NCBI RefSeq assembly: GCF_000024185.1
Contig: NC_013790.1
Span: forward strand, 2,541,001-2,605,000
DNA: 64,000 bases
Direction: 5' to 3'
DNA from: Methanobrevibacter ruminantium M1
GTDB lineage: Archaea > Methanobacteriota > Methanobacteria > Methanobacteriales > Methanobacteriaceae
Part shown: one piece after another, positions 36,090 to 44,615 of the stretch
Numbering within the stretch: position 1 is the stretch's first letter
Layout: each line of letters opens with the position of its first letter
Notes under the pieces: generated by a model
Database searches by the model: none
What the model saw: only the letters and a program-made list of their open reading frames with translations
Told to the model about the DNA's origin: nothing
Position numbers and translations under genes: made by a program

Positions 36090-36977
36090 TTAGAATAAGT
36101 CGTGTAAGTTTAAGATGTATGCACCTAACTTACCGTCAAAGTTACCTGCGCTGATTTCAAGAACTCCGTCAACTGAACAAGCAGCTACAATACCTGCTTT
36201 CATAGCTTTTTTGACAGATTCTTCATCTAAACCGTCAATAACGATTTCAAATACACCTTCAGCATCTTCTCTAATGTCAGAGTCAACTTGGTCTTTTAAA
36301 GTTACACACATTTTTTCGTTAGTGGATGCTGGTAAGAATGAGTATTTGTTGGATCCTACTTTGGAACCGGATGCAACCATACCTCCAGGGAATGGAGTGA
36401 TAGTACCTGGGATGTTTCTAATAGCTGCAACAGCCATTTGAGCAGCTTTAACACCAGTAATTTGGTCTTTAGCTAAAATGAAGAAGTTTCCTCCAGCTAC
36501 ACCTGCTTTGAATCCGAAAGTGGATTCTACAATGAAGTCACCAGACATGATTGGGATGGAGTGTACTTTTCTTCCGTCAATGCAACAGTCTTTTTCGAAA
36601 CCGTCACCGAAGTATTTGAGTTTGAAAGCGGTTTTTAATTCGTCTTCAGATTCGAGTAAGTTGAATGCTGCTGCAGTAGGAGCAGTTAAGACACACATAC
36701 CGATTCTTTCCATTAATTCGTGGTCAAGAGCTTTTTTAGAAGCGTGACAAATCATGATTGCGTAACCAGGTCTTCCGTCTGGAGTGCATTCAGATGGTAC
36801 AAAACAGTCAATACCTGCTTCAGCAGGACATCCGATTACAGAAGTTGCATAACCAGTAGCTTCAGTTGCTGCAATTTTTGCAAGTTTTGCAGTTGCTGCA
36901 GTTACTAAAATTCTAGTTACTTTAATTCCGAATCCTTCTGCGTAAGTTTCTTTAATTTCTACACCATTAATTTCCAT
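36090..36977 (-). CDS. ftr: Formylmethanofuran-tetrahydromethanopterin N-formyltransferase
   Basis: Transfers the formyl group from formylmethanofuran to tetrahydromethanopterin, the second step of CO2 reduction to methane. 295 residues, the usual length. Characteristic parts are [61 protein letters not shown] and [24 protein letters not shown]. Codon choice is more biased than in neighbours (a highly expressed gene). RBS GGTGAAATA-ATG. A TATA at 37064-37080 (minus strand) gives a leader of about 70 bases. Transcribed alone. Confidence 0.98.
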   Translation of the reverse strand: MEINGVEIKETYAEGFGIKVTRILVTAATAKLAKIAATEATGYATSVIGCPAEAGIDCFVPSECTPDGRPGYAIMICHASKKALDHELMERIGMCVLTAPTAAAFNLLESEDELKTAFKLKYFGDGFEKDCCIDGRKVHSIPIMSGDFIVESTFGFKAGVAGGNFFILAKDQITGVKAAQMAVAAIRNIPGTITPFPGGMVASGSKVGSNKYSFLPASTNEKMCVTLKDQVDSDIREDAEGVFEIVIDGLDEESVKKAMKAGIVAACSVDGVLEISAGNFDGKLGAYILNLHDLF

Positions 36978-37303
36978 TATTTCACCATTTTAAAATGATT
37001 AAATTAGATAAATTAATATTTAAAAGATTAATTTAAAATGAAATTAATCTAATTTATACTAATGATTAAATATATATTAATTCTTTAAAATAAAGTTTCC
37101 TATTTAATTCCAATATTTTGTTTGTTATAATACGAAATAAGAATTTTAAATGCTTTTGATAGTCCTAAAAATGGAATTAAATAAAAAGAATAGAGATTTT
37201 TAAAATAGAAGAAATAAAAAAAGAAATAAATTTAAAAAAAGAGTTATAAAATTCATCAATTGATTTCAAAAAAAATAGCTTAAATAAATAAAAAAATTAT
37301 AAT
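36978..37303. other. ftr promoter spacer
   Basis: 326 bases. On the minus strand AATATATATT (about 37066-37078) is a good TATA box for ftr. The leader holds a repeated ATTAATCT(A/T) element near 37015-37045. The rest is A/T-rich with no gene. Confidence 0.5.
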
Positions 37304-38575
37304 TTAGTTTTTAACTTTCTCATCTATGGCTTCTTCTTTTTCATCAAGAACATCAATAGTTGGCTCATCATCAATGACTTCAATAGTCGGTTCTTCGTCA
37401 ACGACTTCAATAGATGGCTCTCCATCTAAAACTTCAAGAACCGCTTCTTCCCTATTTTCATCAGAATCCTCAGATTTATCGCCATCTTCAGATAATTGGT
37501 CCAATATCTTCTGTTCATCTTCAGTGATCTCTTCCAGATTTTCAGCTTTCTCGCTTTCTGCAAGTTTAAATGACGCATCCAAAATAGAAGTTCCATACTT
37601 CATGAGGAAGATCAGACCTAATATTGTAGTCATTCCAAATGAGATTGACCTTTCCACAACAGTTGCAGCAGCACTTAAAGAGGCAGTGATTCCTGACCTT
37701 GAATAGAATAAAATCATCACACCATCAATAGCCCCAAGGCCTCCTGGAAGCAGTGGAACCATTCCCACAAGGGATGCCAATATAAACACTTCACCAATTA
37801 TTATAGGGGATACCTTGGCACCAAAGGCTAAAAAGACCACATAAACTCTTAAAATCTCAAAAACCCAAATAATAAAGGATAAAGGCAATGCATAATAAAT
37901 AATATTCTTATCCCTAATCAATGCGTTCATTGTAGATTGAAAACTTGCAACAGCCTCAACAATCCTTTTTTCAAGAGCATCATTATAATTCTTATAGAAT
38001 CTTTTGGTAATCTTTAGAATCCATTCTGTAAGCCTTACGCCAAATGCCTCATTGATACAGACATAAAGCAATAGAATAACTATTGCAGTGATTCCTACAA
38101 CACAAAGAACCAATATGACTATCCAATAGACAGGTAAAGAGACGCTGAAAATAATTGCTATAATTGTCAGAATTGCTAGAATGACAAATGGAAATGTGTC
38201 TAATGCCCTATCGGCGATTACGGTAGCGAAGGTGTCTTCAAACTTATAATGACCTTCCTTTGCTAAAAGATAAGCCCGAACAGGCTCTCCGCCACCACGT
38301 CCGCTTGGAGTGATGTTGTTTACCGCCAGGCTTACTAAAACCATAGGAAGCAATTTCCAGATTCCCAAGGTCATGCCTGCACTCTTGTTTATAATCTGCC
38401 ATCTCCATGTGTAGAGGAAATAAGTAAAAATCTGTAATAAAACAGCCAATAAAACAAACCAAAGGTTAGAATATTTGAGAGCGTCGACAACCTGATCTAT
38501 ACCGATGAAGTATAGCATTGCGGCCATGATTGCCAAACCAAATATTAAAAAAATTATCAATTTCTTGTTTTTCAT
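37304..38575 (-). CDS. Flippase-like membrane protein (UPF0104 / lysylphosphatidylglycerol synthase TM family)
   Basis: 423 residues. The first 325 form about eight membrane segments of the UPF0104/AglD-like family (NITPSGRGGGEPVRAYLLAKEGHYKFEDTFATVIADRALD; PLLPGGLGAIDGVMILFYSRSGI), which includes lipid or glycolipid flippases. The last 85 residues are an acidic cytoplasmic tail in which a nonapeptide (DEEPTIEVI and variants) recurs four times, encoded by a 27-bp DNA repeat (37329-37436). The tail is not part of the family core. In archaea the family is linked to glycosylation or envelope lipid transport; the exact role is unknown. Confidence 0.8.
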   Translation of the reverse strand: MKNKKLIIFLIFGLAIMAAMLYFIGIDQVVDALKYSNLWFVLLAVLLQIFTYFLYTWRWQIINKSAGMTLGIWKLLPMVLVSLAVNNITPSGRGGGEPVRAYLLAKEGHYKFEDTFATVIADRALDTFPFVILAILTIIAIIFSVSLPVYWIVILVLCVVGITAIVILLLYVCINEAFGVRLTEWILKITKRFYKNYNDALEKRIVEAVASFQSTMNALIRDKNIIYYALPLSFIIWVFEILRVYVVFLAFGAKVSPIIIGEVFILASLVGMVPLLPGGLGAIDGVMILFYSRSGITASLSAAATVVERSISFGMTTILGLIFLMKYGTSILDASFKLAESEKAENLEEITEDEQKILDQLSEDGDKSEDSDENREEAVLEVLDGEPSIEVVDEEPTIEVIDDEPTIDVLDEKEEAIDEKVKN

Positions 38576-38886
38576 TTTATCAGCTCTAAAAATAGTTTTT
38601 AAAACTTAACTAATTGTTTTAAAAACTTATTAAATAATTATTAAAAAATAACTGTTTTAAAAACTTAACTAATTGTTTTTAAAAAATTATCCTTTTTAAA
38701 TATGAATATAATTAATATTTAATTTTAATATATAATAAAGTTTTTATTTGAGATTAAAAACCACTATTTTTATATTTGAAAATAAATAATAAACTTTTAA
38801 ATAAACTTTTCAATACATTAGTTTGTAAAACCATAAACAAAACTATAATAATATTTAAATATCTAAAAGATATAATCAATATTTGT
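38576..38886. other. Divergent spacer with direct repeat
   Basis: 311 bases. Two copies of a GTTTT(T)AAAACTTAACTAATTG-type block occur near 38595 and 38653. TATA-like sequences at 38710-38745 could serve trkH. The translated frame upstream of 38887 (from a TTG at 38776) has no RBS and AT-driven composition, so it is treated as non-coding. Confidence 0.5.
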
Positions 38887-40377
38887 ATGAAAAGGAAATA
38901 TATTACTAAAGCAGATTTGTTCATCGTACTCCACTATCTTGGATACATAATGCAAGGATTAGGAGTTGTATTAATAGTCCCAACCTTAGTTGCATTAATA
39001 TACGGAGAGTACGACCCTATTGCTCCTTTTATGATTCCTTGTTTTGTATCATTTGTCTTAGGAACTGCTTTTAGTAAAAAATTCAAAGACTATACCAAGC
39101 TTAGGCTTAAGCATGGTATGCTAATATCATCCTTTGCATGGCTATGGGCCTCCCTTATCGGAGCCTCAATCATGGTCCTTTCATTAGGCATCCCATTTGT
39201 CGATGCCATCTTTGAAAACATGTCCGCATGGACCGGAAGCGGAATGACTTTTTTTGTAAACGTTGAAGTATTGCCTAAATCCATCCTATTCTTAAGAAGC
39301 CTAGAACAATGGCTAGGTGGATTAGGAATTGTAATTATCTTTATCGGAATTCTAATTCGAGCAGGTACTGCAGCATCCAGATTATATAAATCAGAAGCTA
39401 GAGAAGAGAAAATCAAGCCAAACATTACAAACACCTTAAGAAAAGCTCTAGAAATCTATTTAATCTATACAGCAGTGGGAATATTTCTTTTCATCTTGGC
39501 AGGGCTTCCTATCTTTGATGCCATAAACATCACATTCACAAGCATCTCAACTGGAGGAATGTCCATTAAGAATGCAAATGTGGGATTCTACCAAGACAGC
39601 ATAGTCTACCTAATCAGCATGTTTCTAATGATTTTAGGTGCAACAAGCTTTACAATACATTATAAGATTGTAAAGACAAAAGGAAAAGCACTTTTTAAAG
39701 ATGTTCAATTCCAATTATTGATTACCTTAATCATAGTTGCTGGTGCATTCTTTATAGCGACAAATAAGATGGTCCCTATAGAAGAACTCTTTACCATAGT
39801 TTCAGCAGTGACAACCACAGGGGCAAATGTGGTTGATCCCCATGTGCTTGCAACATGGAACGGGTCCACATTGATTGTTCTGATGGTCTTGATGCTTATT
39901 GGAGGTTCATCAGGATCTACAGGAGGTGGATTGAAGCTCATTAGGATTATTACAGTGCTTAAAGGAATGAACTTGACTGTAACTAACCTAGTTTCACCTG
40001 AAGGAAGAGTGGTAAATACCAGAATAGGTGGAAAAAAGATAAATGAAAGGGAAATCAAGGAAGCATCTGCATATATCGTGACTTTCCTTATGTTTTTAGT
40101 TTTCGGATGGATAATTATGACAATGTATGGATATGACCCATTCACTGCATTGTTTGACGTGATTTCCATTCAAAGCAATAATGGTTTAAGTACAGGAATC
40201 GTGTATGGAGGATTGCCATTGCCTCTTAAGCTAACATTGATATTCCTAATGTGGATAGGCAGATTAGAAATCATACCTGTTTTAGTATTATTTAGAACAT
40301 TTTATGGTTTAGTCAACCCTAAACGAAGGATTAAGCAAATGAAAAAAACAAATGGAAATGATAAAAAAACAAACTAA
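38887..40377 (+). CDS. trkH: TrkH-type potassium uptake membrane subunit
   Basis: 496 residues from the ATG at 38887 (MKRKYITKADLFIVLHYLGYIMQ); a TTG-initiated extension to 38776 looks spurious. It has four pore repeats of the TrkH/KtrB superfamily. Filter segments are MSAWTGSGMTFF, FTSISTGGMSI, VTTTGANVVDP and QSNNGLSTGI, each with the conserved Gly. A gating loop GGSSGSTGGGLKLIRI is present. It pairs with trkA, 341 bp downstream on the same strand, to form the usual NAD/ATP-regulated K+ uptake system. Confidence 0.93.
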   Translation: MKRKYITKADLFIVLHYLGYIMQGLGVVLIVPTLVALIYGEYDPIAPFMIPCFVSFVLGTAFSKKFKDYTKLRLKHGMLISSFAWLWASLIGASIMVLSLGIPFVDAIFENMSAWTGSGMTFFVNVEVLPKSILFLRSLEQWLGGLGIVIIFIGILIRAGTAASRLYKSEAREEKIKPNITNTLRKALEIYLIYTAVGIFLFILAGLPIFDAINITFTSISTGGMSIKNANVGFYQDSIVYLISMFLMILGATSFTIHYKIVKTKGKALFKDVQFQLLITLIIVAGAFFIATNKMVPIEELFTIVSAVTTTGANVVDPHVLATWNGSTLIVLMVLMLIGGSSGSTGGGLKLIRIITVLKGMNLTVTNLVSPEGRVVNTRIGGKKINEREIKEASAYIVTFLMFLVFGWIIMTMYGYDPFTALFDVISIQSNNGLSTGIVYGGLPLPLKLTLIFLMWIGRLEIIPVLVLFRTFYGLVNPKRRIKQMKKTNGNDKKTN

Positions 40378-40718
40378 AATAATCCATTTAATTTAAAAAA
40401 TAAGAAAATAATCCTCCTATTATTATAAACAAATGAAATTACACCCTTAAAATCACCAAAAAATCCTATTTTTCTAATTGTTTTAATTTATTAAAACTAA
40501 CTTTACGAAAGATTTATAAATATAAATTGAGATATTAATTTTATAAATTTTTTAAGTATATGAATTTTAAGAAACTTAAAAAATATACTAAATTTTTAAA
40601 ATTTTTTAAGCATATGAATTTTAAGAAACTTGAAAAATATATTAAATTTTTATAGATCTTATCATAAAATTAAAATAACTTTTAACGATTAATTTTTAAA
40701 ATTTTTTAGGTGTTGATT
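40378..40718. other. Spacer with tandem hairpin repeat before trkA
   Basis: 341 bases. Two 54-bp units (40546 and 40600) each contain an inverted repeat; in the first, ATTTTTTAAGT (40547-40557) matches ACTTAAAAAAT (40574-40584) exactly. It lies upstream of trkA and could be a leader structure or duplicated operator. Confidence 0.5.
40546..40653. repeat. 54-bp direct repeat, each copy a hairpin
   Basis: Two tandem copies of (A)ATTTTTTAAG(T/C)ATATGAATTTTAAG and the following 30 bases. In copy 2 one stem pair becomes U-G and one end pair is lost, so the fold is largely kept despite the changes. Confidence 0.7.
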
Positions 40719-41393
40719 ATGTATATTGTGATTATGGGTGGAGGTCGTGTAGGGCTATCCCTTGCTGACCGTTTGATTATTCATGGATATGATGTAACAA
40801 TTATTGAAAATAATGACGAATTATGTGATCACGCATCCGAAGAGTTAGATGCAATGATTATCTGTGGAAATGGAACTGATACAAAAACTTTAGAAGAGGC
40901 GAACATTGAAGAAGCTGATGTTTTTGTAGCAACTACAGGTAACGACGAATCAAACTTATTATCTTGCATTCTTGTTAAGGAATATACCAATGGAAAGATC
41001 ATTGCAAGAGTAAGCAATCCTGACCACGAAGAGGCATTTAAAAAGGTTGGAATCGATAAGGTAATCAGTCCTGAGAGAACTGCTGCAGGATTCCTTGAAA
41101 AAGTCATTACAAGACCAAATGTGGCTGACTTAATGGCATTCGGTGCAGGAAACGCTGAAATATTGGATATGACCATTCAAAATCCAAAGGTATTCGGAAA
41201 AAAGGTTTCAGAGTTTTCTCCAACTAAGGATTATATAATAATTTCAAAAAACAATGACAATCATGAATTGGAAATCCCTCAGCCAGATGATATATTAAGC
41301 AATGGAGACAAAATTTCCATTCTTGTAAAAAGAAATGCCTTTGAAAAAGCAGAAAAGAAATTCATGGGTGCAGGAGGACTATTCGGATTTTAA
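40719..41393 (+). CDS. trkA: TrkA-type potassium uptake regulatory subunit
   Basis: 224 residues from the ATG at 40719 (AGGTG 6 bases upstream); the frame reads back to a GTG at 40710. The N-terminal TrkA-N domain shows the NAD-binding MYIVIMGGGRVGLSLADRLIIHGYDVTIIENN (GxGxxG-type turn, acidic end of strand 2), then ICGNGTDTKTLEEA and EADVFVATTGNDESNLL. The C-terminal TrkA-C domain spans about 140-220. It forms the cytosolic ring that controls TrkH. Confidence 0.93.
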   Translation: MYIVIMGGGRVGLSLADRLIIHGYDVTIIENNDELCDHASEELDAMIICGNGTDTKTLEEANIEEADVFVATTGNDESNLLSCILVKEYTNGKIIARVSNPDHEEAFKKVGIDKVISPERTAAGFLEKVITRPNVADLMAFGAGNAEILDMTIQNPKVFGKKVSEFSPTKDYIIISKNNDNHELEIPQPDDILSNGDKISILVKRNAFEKAEKKFMGAGGLFGF

Positions 41394-41604
41394 ATCCTCC
41401 TAACTTTTTTTATTTTTTAAATCCAATTAAAACAAGAAAAACTATTTTTTTTTAATTTATAATTTTATAAAAACTTATTCTATAAAAAGAGCAATAAACA
41501 ATTAAAAACTAATTTTAAAAAAAATAAAAGCTCTTATAAAAACACAATAAACAATTAAAAACTATTTTTCTAAAAAAAGCAAAAAGAAGAAGATAATTAA
41601 ATAA

Positions 41605-42252
41605 TTATCTTATTCCCATATTTAAACAAGACATTTTTACATGCTCTTTACCATTTTTTACCCAAGGACCATGCCCTGGAAGCAAGTATTCAACATCAAA
41701 TTCCTTCAAACGCATTAAAGAGTCCTTCATATCAATTGGGCTACCACCAATGTCCATACGGCCAACACCACCGTTTGCAAATATGGTATCTCCGCAAATG
41801 AGAATTTCTCCATCCCAAAGGGATATTCCTCCAGAAGTGTGTCCTGGAGTCAAAATGACATCGAAATTAGCTATCTTATCTCCCTCTTCAAGTTCAATGT
41901 CAACATCATGTTTTCTAACAATTGCACCAAAGAGAGAAGAGACTGTCAATTCGCTATCTGGGTCCCTTAATGCCACAGCATCCTTTTTATGAATTGCTAT
42001 TTTTGCATTTGGGAAAAAGTCATTTCCACCAACATGATCAAAATGACAATGGGTGTTTACAATCAAGTCAATATCTTCTGGTTTGACTCCAATTTCACCT
42101 AATTGTGAAAATAAGAATGCATTAGATTGTCCAGTTCCTGTATCAACCAGTATATAATTATAATCCCCATCACCATCATTATTATCAATCAAATAAGAAT
42201 TAGAATCTGCCATCAGTCCTTCTATACAATAGACATTTTTGATTTTCTCCAT
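41605..42252 (-). CDS. MBL-fold (glyoxalase II-like) metallohydrolase
   Basis: 215 residues. The metallo-beta-lactamase signature THCHFDHVGG (HxHxDH) is intact, followed by the LTPGHTSGGISLW His, the GDTIFANGGVGRMD Asp and the terminal LLPGHGP His, giving a complete dinuclear zinc site. Small and cytosolic, similar to glyoxalase II-like hydrolases; the substrate cannot be deduced. RBS GGTGAAATT-ATG. Confidence 0.85.
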   Translation of the reverse strand: MEKIKNVYCIEGLMADSNSYLIDNNDGDGDYNYILVDTGTGQSNAFLFSQLGEIGVKPEDIDLIVNTHCHFDHVGGNDFFPNAKIAIHKKDAVALRDPDSELTVSSLFGAIVRKHDVDIELEEGDKIANFDVILTPGHTSGGISLWDGEILICGDTIFANGGVGRMDIGGSPIDMKDSLMRLKEFDVEYLLPGHGPWVKNGKEHVKMSCLNMGIR

Positions 42253-42614
42253 AATTTCACCAAAAAACTTAAATAAATATTTAAAAGCTAAAATAAGTTT
42301 ATTTAATAAATTAAACTTAAATTAAAGAAGTTCAAAATAAATTTCATATTCCTTAATTAAGATTTTAGATTAAATAGTAAATAAAATTAACCTAAATGAA
42401 AGAAATTTAATAAAAATGAATGAAAAAAGTGATAAAATTAGTGAAAATTAATGATAAAATTGTAAAAAACTAGTGAAAATAATGATAAAACTAGTGAAAA
42501 TTAATGATAAAATTGTAAAAAACTAGTGAAAATAATGATAAAACTAGTGAAAATTAATGATAAAATTGTAAAAAAAGGTGATAAAATAAAAATAAATTTA
42601 AAAAAAAGAAAAGA
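42253..42614. other. Spacer with 53-bp tandem repeat
   Basis: 362 bases. The part next to the MBL gene holds its promoter. A nearly perfect 53-bp tandem repeat fills 42439-42577, just downstream of the tRNA-Trp gene. Confidence 0.6.
42439..42577. repeat. 53-bp tandem repeat, 2.6 copies
   Basis: GTGAAAATTAATGATAAAAT recurs at 42441, 42494 and 42547. Each unit also has a shorter internal GTGAAAATAATGATAAAAC copy. Spacer DNA downstream of tRNA-Trp. Confidence 0.85.
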
Positions 42615-42770
42615 TGGGGTCACAGGGATTTGAACCCCGATCCTGGGATTTCTCTTGCCTCAGTACTCCAATTGGTCATCACATAACCAATTTATACTGA
42701 TCATCAGACTACGCGTATTTCTTCAAAGACAACTGGAGTCCCAGATGATGCCAGGTTACACCATAACCCC
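42615..42770 (-). tRNA. tRNA-Trp(CCA) with 83-base intron
   Basis: The 5' exon (42770-42733) and 3' exon (42649-42615) fold into a standard cloverleaf: GGGGTTA pairs with TGACCCC, the anticodon stem is TGGGA/TCCCA, the T arm is CGGGG-TTCAAAT-CCCTG, and the discriminator is A. The anticodon loop is CTCCAGA with anticodon CCA. The intron follows position 37, the usual archaeal site. CCA is not encoded. Exact splice points are inferred from the cloverleaf and were not checked against the bulge-helix-bulge rule in detail. Confidence 0.9.
42650..42732 (-). ncRNA. tRNA-Trp intron carrying a C/D-box methylation guide
   Basis: A GTGATGA box (42682-42676) and a CTGA box D (42663-42660) are separated by exactly 12 bases, the canonical guide length. 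Ten bases of this guide pair without a break (nine Watson-Crick, one G-U) with positions 31-37 of the anticodon arm and the first three intron bases. The fifth base before box D pairs with C34. An upstream CTGATGA (42707-42701) may be box C. An intron-encoded guide for C34 of tRNA-Trp is known in Haloferax and other Euryarchaeota; no second guide for U39 is recognisable here. Confidence 0.72.
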
Positions 42771-42797
42771 TAATGAGATTAACTTTCGTTAATCAAA

Positions 42798-42869
42798 AGC
42801 CAAGAGAGAGATTTGAACTCCCGTGTAATTGGTCTGCAGCCAACCGCTTCGCCTCTAAGCTATCTTGGC
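42798..42869 (-). tRNA. tRNA-Cys(GCA)
   Basis: Cloverleaf with acceptor GCCAAGA/TCTTGGC, anticodon loop CTGCAGA (anticodon GCA) and T loop TTCAAAT. The discriminator is U73, the known cysteine identity base. No intron; CCA not encoded. It lies 28 bp upstream of tRNA-Trp and is probably co-transcribed with it. Confidence 0.95.
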
Positions 42870-43015
42870 AATTAATAATACAGTACTATAAAGTATGTTT
42901 TAATAGTATTTAAATGTATTGATTAATTTCCAATAAAAAATTTCTTAGTAAAAGAGCTAAAAGGAGTATAAATAAGAAATAAAGAATTGAAATCTATCAG
43001 ATATATTAAAAAGGA

Positions 43016-43423
43016 TTAAAATTTAACCTGTGTATCAAATCCACAGATTTCATCAAGTTCTAAAGCTTTTTCTAAACAATAATCCTTTTCTATTTTATAG
43101 TTCCCATTTTTGGTCTTAAGGATATTTTCAGGTGCTAAGAAAAGCCATTTGGTATACTTGAATTTCATACCCAAGTAAGGTGTTGCCCCAAAAATATCTG
43201 AAAACTCAATTAATGCATCAATTTGAGGATGATCGATATAAATCTTATCTTTAGTAGTTGTTTTTACTTCAATTGCCAAGTAAATCTTTCCATTTCCAGC
43301 TACAACATCAGGCAATGGTTTTTTAGTTGCTCCTCCAGATGCTGGAGCCCGCATAGCTGCAAATTTCCTATCCCATAATTTATGAACTAAATCTCTTTCT
43401 TCAGCTGAACCTTTTTTAGCCAT
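43016..43423 (-). CDS. hjc: Archaeal Holliday junction resolvase Hjc
   Basis: Cuts four-way DNA junctions in recombination. 135 residues from the ATG at 43423; the frame reads back to a GTG at 43435. The Hjc pattern is complete: N-terminal KKGSAEERDLVHKLW with the catalytic Glu, AMRAPASGGATKKPLPDVVA with the metal-binding Asp, and AIEVKTTTKDKIYI with the ExK. It is located between tRNA genes on the same strand. Confidence 0.93.
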   Translation of the reverse strand: MAKKGSAEERDLVHKLWDRKFAAMRAPASGGATKKPLPDVVAGNGKIYLAIEVKTTTKDKIYIDHPQIDALIEFSDIFGATPYLGMKFKYTKWLFLAPENILKTKNGNYKIEKDYCLEKALELDEICGFDTQVKF

Positions 43424-43757
43424 ATTAAAACCCACTCATAAGTCTATTCTTCAATTAAATGATTAAATAATGAAATCGAAGAATAATATTAAATATTTGA
43501 AAAAAATCCTAATATAAAAATCCTAATAAAAAAATTATATTTATTATTGATTAATTAAATTATAAAAAATTTCTAATAATTATCTTATAGTTTATTTTTT
43601 CCTATTTAAATAAAATTGGTGAGAGCATTTGAAAACTAATCAAGGTCAATTTCAAGTGTAAAATAAAACAGAAGATTAAGGATTAGAATTAGAAAAAATA
43701 GAATATCTGAAAAGTAAATTAATAAAAATAGGATTTAAAAAAATAGATTAAAAATGG
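43424..43757. other. AT-rich spacer between tRNA-His and hjc
   Basis: 334 bases, low complexity; a TATA-like stretch at about 43537-43580 may drive hjc. No gene, hairpin or strong repeat seen. Confidence 0.5.
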
Positions 43758-43830
43758 GGCCGGAGCCGAGATTTGAACCCGAGTCACAGGATCCACAGTC
43801 CCGTAGGATGACCGCCTACCCTACCCCGGC
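43758..43830 (-). tRNA. tRNA-His(GTG)
   Basis: Acceptor GCCGGGG/CTCCGGC, anticodon loop CTGTGGA (anticodon GTG), T loop TTCAAAT, discriminator C73. The base encoded before position 1 is T, not the G-1 that marks histidine tRNA, so G-1 would have to be added after transcription. The DNA after C73 reads CCA (43757-43755), which the other tRNA genes here lack; this may be chance. Confidence 0.92.
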
Positions 43831-43871
43831 ACATATAGCCCATTAGGGAAAAACAAAATATAAAAAGATTA

Positions 43872-43954
43872 TGCGAGAGCAGGGATTCGAACCCTGGTAG
43901 ATCTGCATCAACAGGTCCTAAGCCTGTCTCCTTTGGCCTCTCGGACACCCTCGC
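43872..43954 (-). tRNA. tRNA-Leu(TAG)
   Basis: Type II tRNA with long variable arm; acceptor GCGAGGG/CTCTCGC, anticodon loop CTTAGGA (anticodon TAG), T loop TTCGAAT, discriminator A. No intron, CCA not encoded. Confidence 0.93.
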
Positions 43955-43998
43955 ATTAAGAGAGGGAGGAGATCCCTATAACCTTTCAAAATAAAAAA

Positions 43999-44076
<78 letters not shown>

Positions 44077-44113
44077 AAAATACAAATGAAAATAATAAAA
44101 CTAGAATATGCAA

Positions 44114-44187
44114 TGGGCCCAATGGGATTCGAACCCATGACATCCCGGTTATGAGCCGAGCGCTCTACCTGGCTAAGCTATGGGCCC
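44114..44187 (-). tRNA. tRNA with CAT anticodon (elongator Met or Ile2)
   Basis: Acceptor GGGCCCA/TGGGCCC (with internal mismatch or wobble pairs), anticodon loop CTCATAA (anticodon CAT), T loop TTCGAAT, discriminator A. CAT anticodons serve initiator Met, elongator Met or, after agmatidine modification, Ile. The GGGCC acceptor start resembles archaeal tRNA-Ile, so Ile2 is favoured but not proven. Confidence 0.85.
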
Positions 44188-44192
44188 AAAAA

Positions 44193-44265
<73 letters not shown>

Positions 44266-44615
44266 AAAATAACCCACGCTTGCAAATCAAGTTTTATTTA
44301 CATCACTGCAATAAGACAGTAATAATATGTTGATTAACATAGTATATAAATGTTTCGTTTTATCATAAAAAATTTGATTTTCTTAAAAATTCTTTCCAAA
44401 TTTTAAAAAAAAAATCAGCGAAAAAACGCAATAAAAAAACCATCAACAATGAAAGTTAGTATCCAATAATATTTAAAACTTACTAGAAAACATTTATTTA
44501 ATAAAAGATATATTAAATATAGAACTGATATGAGGACATCTTTAAGATACTTATTGCAGAATTTAAAATCTAAAAAGAAAATAAGAAAGCTTTAAAATAC
44601 ATAAATACTAAAAGA
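44266..44615. other. Divergent promoter spacer
   Basis: 350 bases between the tRNA run and the radical SAM gene. Contains the tRNA promoter (44341-44357). TATA-like stretches at 44497-44520 may serve the radical SAM gene. Otherwise A/T-rich. Confidence 0.55.
44341..44357 (-). promoter_or_regulatory. BRE/TATA promoter of the tRNA-Asn-led operon
   Basis: On the minus strand CGAAA (BRE) is followed by CATTTATATACT (TATA). Transcription should start about 25 bases on, near 44316-44320, giving a leader of about 50 bases before tRNA-Asn. Confidence 0.7.

Noticed and set aside
38776..38886. N-terminal extension of TrkH from a TTG start
   Set aside because: No RBS, AT-driven composition (Lys/Asn/Ile/Thr), and the family begins at the downstream ATG (MKRKYITKADLF).
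42439..42577. 53-bp repeat as an integrase attachment site array
   Set aside because: No integrase, no copy of the tRNA 3' end within the unit, and no mobile genes in the neighbourhood; kept only as a low-level finding.
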